From Arthrobacter sp. SX1312 (GTDB lineage Bacteria > Actinomycetota > Actinomycetes > Actinomycetales > Micrococcaceae), in assembly GCF_002929295.1 (NCBI RefSeq), contig NZ_PJIM01000002.1:578191-642190 (forward strand): a DNA stretch of 64,000 bases, written 5' to 3'. Shown here one piece after another: positions 59,275 through 64,000 of this stretch. The notes under the pieces are model-generated. The model was not told the origin of the DNA. It saw only the letters and a list, made by a program, of their open reading frames with translations, and made no database searches. The position numbers and the translations under genes were made by a program. Numbering within the stretch: the first letter of the stretch is position 1; each line of letters opens with the position of its first letter.

Positions 59275-60132
59275 GTGTCCGTCGATGGCCAAGCTGGTCT
59301 GCCGAACGTCTCGTTGGTAATCCCGGCATTCAACGAACAAGCCACCATTAGACGTTGCTTGCTGGCGGCGATTCATCAAACGGTGCCGGCGAAGCAGATC
59401 ATCGTGGTTGATAACGGTTCCACGGACGGCACGGGCGCCGTAGTGGCCCGGATGCAGGAAGACCACCCCGGTACCGGGATCATGTTGCTTCAGCAGAACG
59501 CAGAGCAAGGAATAATTCCTACTCGGGACTTCGGCTTCCAGGAGGCGGGGGGTGAGGTGTTGGGCCGTATCGATGCGGATTCCCTGGTGGAACCGGACTG
59601 GGTGGAACAAGTCCAACAAGCCTTCATGGATCCCGATATCGCCGCTGTTACCGGTCCTGTGATCTATTACGACATGCCATGGCGCCGATTGGGGCTGAAG
59701 GCAGACAATGCGGTGAGGAAAGTGGTGATGCGGTGGGCCTCACCCCGGTACCCGTTCCTGTTCGGCTCCAATATGGCGATCCGCCGATCAGCGTGGCAAC
59801 AGATCCAGTCCCACACGTGCCGGGACGCATCTGATGAAATGCATGAGGATATCGACCTGTCATTGCACCTCAGTGACAACGGGCTGAGAATCGCGTATCT
59901 GTCAACCATGGTCGCCGGTGTCTCTGCCCGCCGCCTGGAGAACTCCCCCGAGTGCTACCGGTACTACGTCGATCGCTTCGACCGGACCTACCGGGCTCAC
60001 CAAGTCAGCGGGTGGGCCTTGAAGGTACCGTCGATGATTTTCCGGGCCATTTACTTGCCGTTGAAGCTCCTTCGAACCCTGAACGCAACCGGCGCAGTAA
60101 TCTACAGTCCCGGCCTGAGAACGACGCGGTAA
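59275..60132 (+). CDS. Family 2 glycosyltransferase
   Basis: A 285-residue GT2 enzyme of the GT-A fold. The nucleotide-sugar motifs are clear: VSLVIPAFNEQATIRRCLLA, VVDNGSTDGT, and the metal-binding DxD as GRIDADSLVEPDW. The acceptor region MHEDIDLSLHLSDNG carries the ED catalytic-type pair. There is no membrane helix for polymer export, so it probably transfers a single sugar to a lipid or polysaccharide precursor. GTG 59275 has no strong SD. It is isolated from other cell-wall genes in the lower-GC segment. Confidence 0.88.
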   Translation: MSVDGQAGLPNVSLVIPAFNEQATIRRCLLAAIHQTVPAKQIIVVDNGSTDGTGAVVARMQEDHPGTGIMLLQQNAEQGIIPTRDFGFQEAGGEVLGRIDADSLVEPDWVEQVQQAFMDPDIAAVTGPVIYYDMPWRRLGLKADNAVRKVVMRWASPRYPFLFGSNMAIRRSAWQQIQSHTCRDASDEMHEDIDLSLHLSDNGLRIAYLSTMVAGVSARRLENSPECYRYYVDRFDRTYRAHQVSGWALKVPSMIFRAIYLPLKLLRTLNATGAVIYSPGLRTTR

Positions 60133-60185
60133 CGCCCTACCCTCCGGCGTATCAGCATGAACGGGCCACGGAAGAAGAACCGGAG

Positions 60186-60214
60186 GTGGCGCAGGCTGAC
60201 GATGCCTGCGCCAC
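60186..60214. terminator. Hairpin after the GT2 gene
   Basis: GTGGCGCAGGC (60186-60196) pairs with GCCTGCGCCAC (60204-60214), an 11-bp stem with a 7-nt loop. Confidence 0.6.
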
Positions 60215-60316
60215 AGTCACGGGGTTCCCCGGGCTCGTGCAGCAGGATTCGTGCACGAAGCCTAAAATTGAAGCGGCCCGCTGGGCGGGTAAGTGACTAC
60301 GTCGGAGGACCCAATA

Positions 60317-60484
60317 ATGACCAAGCAGGACGGCCAGGAAGACGATGAACAGGCAGAAGGGGTTGGACCCGAGGGGACCATCCCTGACAGCGAGGACGGC
60401 ATCGCGGTCAGCTCAACAGAAGAACCATCAAATTTCGAGCCGGAAGAAGACACCCCGGACGAGACCAGCAACGGCAAGGCCTGA
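60317..60484 (+). CDS. 55-residue highly acidic protein
   Basis: A very acidic small protein (about 18 Asp/Glu against 2 Lys and no Arg) with no hydrophobic core, so probably disordered (TKQDGQEDDEQAEGVGPEGT … SNFEPEEDTPDETSNGKA). ATG 60317 has GGAGG at SD distance, which supports translation; a GTG 24 nt upstream is less likely. I do not recognise a family. Such proteins can act as DNA mimics or chaperone-like buffers, but that is speculation. Confidence 0.5.
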   Translation: MTKQDGQEDDEQAEGVGPEGTIPDSEDGIAVSSTEEPSNFEPEEDTPDETSNGKA

Positions 60485-61134
60485 GTAGTCAGGAAATACA
60501 GCCGTGAGAAGGAGGAACAGGCACGCGAGCAGAATGGGGAGCCGTCTCACATCCGATCAGTACGTCCGTATCTCATGCCGAGCATCGACTCAACTGTCAA
60601 CGCGCAGCCCGATCACATCTGCTGCAGCGTAAGCACTTGAAAGGACCTCTGCAGGGGTACAACGCTTCCGGGCCGGTGCGGTTGCTCCCTCTGGCGCTAG
60701 GTGGCCGCGGAAAGCCGCGCCTCCCGACGTCTCCAAGTCGAGCAACCAGCGGCTGGAACTGCCACCACGTTACCCGGAGCAACAGGCCTTACGGTCAAGG
60801 ATCACGGGAAGGCCGGCACCGACATGGCAACGCCCGATATAAAGCCAAGCCACCCGCATCCGCCGAACTGTTCGAAGGTATTGGTGTCGACCTCCCCCGA
60901 TCCCGGAAGCTTGGAGCCGCCTTGGGACTGTCCGATAAACGGTGTGTGGGGTAGATGACAATCCGTCGCTGAGCGAGGCACGCATTCGGGTAGAGGCCGG
61001 TTGTAAGAGGGCAGGATGGGCAGGGTAGACCTCCTCATCTGGGTCTAGTGCATATCTGAGGGATGGGCAGTAGCTGCCGGTGCGTAGAGGGGTGGCAGGA
61101 AAATGGTTGCTTCGACCGTGTCTTATGCGTTCGG
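60485..61134. other. 650-nt intergenic region, nothing recognised
   Basis: Between the acidic small protein and the proline-rich surface protein. Several short open frames exist (one at 60829-60958 has a distant GGAAGG), but none has a family match or good codon bias. I see no strong hairpin or promoter. Confidence 0.4.
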
Positions 61135-61959
61135 TTAAGGCGTCGTTGTTCGGCGGCGTCCCCGGCTCACGATGGCTATGGCGATAGCGATAATGATGGC
61201 GAGAATGCTTAAAGCAGCGATGACCACGTCGCGCGTGTCAGGGCTTCGTTCGAGCGAGGCTGTTTCGCCCAGGGGCTGCTGAGCTTGGTTGGCACCGCCA
61301 GTGGGTGCAGGATTCTGTTCCGTCGGCGACCCGTTAAAGGGGGTCGGATTGGTGAAGACATAGCGCCGGTCAGGGCTTGGGTCGCGCTGAGCCGCGCCCG
61401 GTGGTACCGCGCGGGAATCTTCAGGCGTGACGTCCAGGCCTGCCGGTGGTGCGGGCGCAGGTTGAGTTGGGTTCGGAGGAATCCCGGCGTCGGGGGCGGA
61501 CGTCGGGCGATCTGCTGACGCAGGATTTGTGGCTGTGGCGGAGGGGATCGGTCCCATATCGGCGTCAGTGGTCGGACTCACTGGGGTGGGCACTACAGGC
61601 GGTGACTCAGTTGTCGGGGCGGGTACGGGTGCTGGCGTGGGGGCAGGGGTGGGTAGTTCGGGAGCGGGTGTGGGTGCACCCGGGTATGGCGGTTGTGCCG
61701 TTGGCAGTTCTGTGGGTGCCGTGCCCGGCGGGTCAGGCGGTGGGTCAGCTGGTGGGTCAGCTGGTGGTGTCGGTGGTGCGGAGTCCTGCAGTGCGGCATG
61801 CGAGGGATCCGGTGTGGCTTGGCCGGGACTCTGACCGGTTGTGATCGGCGCAGGTGTGGGGTTGAGGGTTCCTCCGAGGGCTGGTGCTGATCCGAGGAGG
61901 AGGATGTGCGCCATTGCCAGGAGGATGAGTGGTGTGGACCATGCCGCGTGAAGACGCAT
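61135..61959 (-). CDS. Proline/threonine-rich surface protein with C-terminal anchor
   Basis: A 274-residue protein: a signal peptide (HAAWSTPLILLAMAHILLLG…), about 210 residues dominated by Pro, Ala and Thr (PAPTPAPVPAPTTESPPVVP-like repeats), then a C-terminal membrane helix (VVIAALSILAIIIAIAIAIV) and a basic tail SRGRRRTTTP. No LPxTG motif is evident, so it is probably held by the helix. The Pro-rich part would span the cell wall. It is downstream of a sortase gene on the same strand, with 54 nt between. Confidence 0.72.
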   Translation of the reverse strand: MRLHAAWSTPLILLAMAHILLLGSAPALGGTLNPTPAPITTGQSPGQATPDPSHAALQDSAPPTPPADPPADPPPDPPGTAPTELPTAQPPYPGAPTPAPELPTPAPTPAPVPAPTTESPPVVPTPVSPTTDADMGPIPSATATNPASADRPTSAPDAGIPPNPTQPAPAPPAGLDVTPEDSRAVPPGAAQRDPSPDRRYVFTNPTPFNGSPTEQNPAPTGGANQAQQPLGETASLERSPDTRDVVIAALSILAIIIAIAIAIVSRGRRRTTTP

Positions 61960-62013
61960 GGCTGGTTCCTTCCGGACTCTTTAGGGTGGGCTGCAGCTGG
62001 ATGGCGGGCTCGG

Positions 62014-62718
62014 TCAGGGGATGAGGGTGGCATAGACGACGTAGTTGTCGTCGAACTCGCCGGTGTCGGGGTCGTATCCGTCGCAGGTGATGAGGCGTAG
62101 TTCGGATCCTGCGGTGTTGCCGTACACGGTCTGGGTGGGGAACTCGTTCTTGGGGTATTGCTCGCCGCGGTCGAAGGTGAACGTCGCGGTGCTGCCGTCT
62201 TCGCGCAGCACCTCGATGGTGTCGCCAATGGTGAGGGAGCGGAGGTCGGCGAAGATACCGGGTCCGCCGTCGGTGGCGTTGACGTGTCCGAGGAGGACGG
62301 CGGGGCCGCGTTCCCCGGGGGTGGGGGACTGGTTGTACCAGCTCGCTGGCGCGCCGGGCCCGTCGGGGGGTACTTCCAGGGACCCGTTGTCCCTTAGCCC
62401 GGTGCTGAGGAGTTCTGACTCGGCGCCGGTGGAGGGGATGGAGAACGATATGGGTGCTGAGGCTGGCAGGATTGCCGGTTGAGTGGGCGCGACCGTCCCG
62501 GGAGCTGGTGCGGAACTCCCCGGCGGTGTGACCGCAGGGGATGAGGACCCAGTGGGCGGGCTAACTGTTGTCGACTGTGTGGCCGCTGGTCTTGTCGTTG
62601 GTGCCGCTGAGGCGCCGGTGTTGGTGTCGGCTGGGGGTGAGCAGCCGGTAAGGAGTAACAGAGCGACCGCCGCAGATACCAGGTGGTGTCTGCGGCGGTC
62701 GCTGGGTGAGCTGATCAT
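62014..62718 (-). CDS. Class F-type sortase, lipid-anchored
   Basis: A 234-residue sortase-fold protein. The N-terminus is a signal with lipobox (LLLLTGC, Cys26) and a Thr/Pro/Ser-rich linker. The sortase domain has the catalytic His in VLLGHVN and Cys in LRLITCDGY. Sortases also need an Arg shortly after the Cys; none follows here (TGEFDDNYVVYATLIP), so activity needs checking. The CHRD protein just upstream and the Pro-rich protein downstream are the likely substrates or partners. Confidence 0.82.
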   Translation of the reverse strand: MISSPSDRRRHHLVSAAVALLLLTGCSPPADTNTGASAAPTTRPAATQSTTVSPPTGSSSPAVTPPGSSAPAPGTVAPTQPAILPASAPISFSIPSTGAESELLSTGLRDNGSLEVPPDGPGAPASWYNQSPTPGERGPAVLLGHVNATDGGPGIFADLRSLTIGDTIEVLREDGSTATFTFDRGEQYPKNEFPTQTVYGNTAGSELRLITCDGYDPDTGEFDDNYVVYATLIP

Positions 62719-62810
62719 GAAGTATTTTCCGTGGTCCGATCAGTTCGTACTGCTGGCACTGTCATTACGTGCGGTTATCCGTCACGGGGCGGATCGATGG
62801 TGCTGGTGGG

Positions 62811-63581
62811 TTAGGCGTTGTTGCGGCGGACCATGTAGGTTCCGCCGGCTGCTGCTGCCAGGACCAGGCCGCCACCGAAGGCGAGGACGCCGGCGTTGGA
62901 GCCGGTTTCCTGGGCAACGCCGGTGTCGGCGCCACCGTTAGGCATGGCACCCATCTGCTGCTCGACGAGGACTCCACACAGTGCGGGCGAGGTCGCGCCG
63001 AGGGGAAGTGAGGGCTCCAGGTCGCTGGGAGCGTTGAAGGCCTCGGGCGTGGCGGTGACCGTGGCGGGGTCCAGGCCGTGGACGACGACGACGGCGGTGC
63101 CGGCGGCGAGGGCTTCCTGGGTGGCCATGTCGAGGGTGATCTCACGCTCGACGGTGTAGCTGCCACCCTGGCCGCCGAGGGCCAGGTTCAGGCCCTCCGC
63201 GGGCGTGGTGGCACCGGAGGTGCTGAGGGTGGTGAGGATGCCACCGTAGGACGCGGCTCCGTCGGTGGTGCTGAGGATACCGTCGCCGTTGGCGTCATCA
63301 GCGACCGTGGGGCACTGGCCCTTCGCTCCGCCGTGGATGTGCTGGACGTGGGGGTACGGGGCGTCCATGAAGGTCTCGGCGAGACCGGAGACCTGCAGGT
63401 TGACCTTTGCCTTGTCACCTACGACGTCGAGGGTGATCGTGCCGGAACCGGTGGTGCCGCTGAGCTGGCCCAGGGTCGAGGAGTAGGTGCCGTCATGTGC
63501 GGCCATGGCGGGGGAGCCTGCCATGGCGACGGCGCTGATGGCGAGGGCCGGTACGGCCAGGAGACGCATTTTCTTGTTCAT
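62811..63581 (-). CDS. CHRD-domain secreted protein with C-terminal membrane anchor
   Basis: A 256-residue protein: a signal peptide (KMRLLAVPALAISAVAMAGSPAMA), a CHRD-like domain (YSSTLGQLSGTTGSGTITLD … PHVQHIHGGAKGQCP … AGTAVVVVHGLDP), and a tail with AQETGSNAG, a hydrophobic run (VLAFGGGLVLAAAAGGTYMV) and RRNNA. That tail has the form of a sortase sorting signal with a variant motif ending in TG. It is just upstream of the sortase gene and is its likely substrate. ATG 63581 is chosen to start the signal peptide. Confidence 0.82.
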   Translation of the reverse strand: MNKKMRLLAVPALAISAVAMAGSPAMAAHDGTYSSTLGQLSGTTGSGTITLDVVGDKAKVNLQVSGLAETFMDAPYPHVQHIHGGAKGQCPTVADDANGDGILSTTDGAASYGGILTTLSTSGATTPAEGLNLALGGQGGSYTVEREITLDMATQEALAAGTAVVVVHGLDPATVTATPEAFNAPSDLEPSLPLGATSPALCGVLVEQQMGAMPNGGADTGVAQETGSNAGVLAFGGGLVLAAAAGGTYMVRRNNA

Positions 63582-64000
63582 AAGATCAATATCCTTCACT
63601 GTGCGATGAGAACGGGTCCGGATCCGGACGCGCACTGGATGTGATTCGTAGCACTATGCCGCACGGATTGCTTCCCCCAGAAAACTAATACCTGCCGGAT
63701 CATTCCGGCGCGTCGTTGTGCCCTCCTGCCCGCCCACCGTAAGCACGCGCAAGCCGCAAGGGGAAGTCTGCGTATGCACTTGCGCACCTTGGCTGCGACA
63801 GCTTAGGCGGGCCTGGAGGTGTGTGCGTGAATGATTGATGCAGCCCGGTGGGACACACGCTGCCCCTGCCGGAGAGCTCACGGCTACCTCGTGAACCACG
63901 AAGCGTTGGTCCCGTCGTGGCAGCTGACTCGAGCACGGGCACAAGAACTGATCGGAAACACCCGTTAACCGCCCGCAGGAGCTCCGCAGGCACTCGACCG
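63582..64000. other. 419-nt end region, no firm gene
   Basis: Upstream of the CHRD gene to the window edge. It should hold that gene's promoter; no clear hexamers stand out. A 45-codon frame at 63831-63968 (+) has GGAGG 12 nt before its ATG and reads MIDAARWDTRCPCRRAHGYL…, unrecognised. Confidence 0.35.
63831..63968 (+). CDS. Possible 45-residue protein
   Basis: ATG 63831 with GGAGG upstream; contains a Cys-Pro-Cys and ends LTRARAQELIGNTR before TAA. No family known; listed as a candidate only. Confidence 0.22.
   Translation: MIDAARWDTRCPCRRAHGYLVNHEALVPSWQLTRARAQELIGNTR

Noticed and set aside
60637-60958. Overlapping short frames in the 650-nt gap
   Set aside because: Poor codon bias, no good SD and no recognisable sequence; left as unannotated.
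61135-61959. The Pro-rich protein as an LPxTG sortase substrate
   Set aside because: No LPxTG-like motif precedes the C-terminal helix; the CHRD protein is a better candidate.

Overview
The window is GC-rich (about 70 % by eye) and packed with short operons, GTG/TTG starts and probable leaderless genes. It carries Lsr2, ANTAR-type regulators, a SHOCT/DUF6325 stress module, an ECF sigma factor with a SnoaL-like tail, a WGxxGxxG-tailed secreted protein and a class F-type sortase. This is an actinobacterial chromosome, most like Micrococcaceae (Arthrobacter and relatives). I see no rRNA, tRNA, insertion sequence, CRISPR array, origin or prophage.

Layout. 1-6.3 kb is a stress block: isochorismatase-like hydrolase; a DUF3618 / holin-like / LEA-like operon divergent from a manganese catalase; DUF4383; and a heme-oxygenase-fold diiron protein overlapped by a CDGSH iron-sulfur protein. 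6.4-8.8 kb is the 5-oxoprolinase set (pxpA plus a fused pxpB-pxpC). 9-13.3 kb holds an ammonium transporter, a BNR-repeat protein paired with a MoaD-like carrier, a STAS-like protein and lsr2. 13.4-17.2 kb holds DUF6325, a large LuxR/MalT-type regulator and a SHOCT membrane protein. 17.3-28.2 kb mixes an ECF sigma factor, small metabolic genes, several GAF/ANTAR sensors, an HtrA-like lipoprotein, a MATE exporter and a second manganese catalase behind a PAS-ANTAR gene. 29-36 kb holds membrane proteins, an AAA+ ATPase, a CGNR regulator/EamA pair, a gene broken by an amber stop and an MFS transporter. 36.2-40.7 kb is copper handling (csoR-copZ-copA) with divergent DUF305 and DUF3105 genes. 40.8-45.3 kb holds a GAF-ANTAR paralogue, a frameshifted glutamine amidotransferase, a second DUF6325 with a tiny Arg/Asp-rich partner, a cyclase-like protein and a TPM lipoprotein. 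45.3-57 kb holds prfC, an MFS/TetR pair, mscL, an FAD/Rieske oxidoreductase, a cysteine-free photolyase-like protein, an aldo/keto reductase, an FHA protein and a 2H phosphoesterase. From about 57.04 kb base composition drops; that part carries small membrane proteins, a flavodoxin-like protein, a GT2 enzyme, and a surface cluster of proline-rich protein, sortase and CHRD protein.

How it fits together. The common theme is stress physiology: peroxide (two Mn-catalases), light (photolyase-like), copper, osmotic downshift (MscL) and desiccation-type proteins. Two recurring non-coding motifs suggest shared control that no single gene annotation shows. A 12-bp element AAGYANNCTTAG lies before the Mn-catalase, diiron protein, WGxxGxxG and FAD/Rieske genes, 42-49 nt from the start in three of the four. 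A 19-bp palindrome GTCACCC-N5-GGGTGAC lies before both DUF6325 genes, the SHOCT gene and the amidotransferase, next to the LuxR-type regulator that could be its reader. These two, with the stand-alone/fused domain shared by two sensor-associated proteins, are the best candidates for something undescribed.
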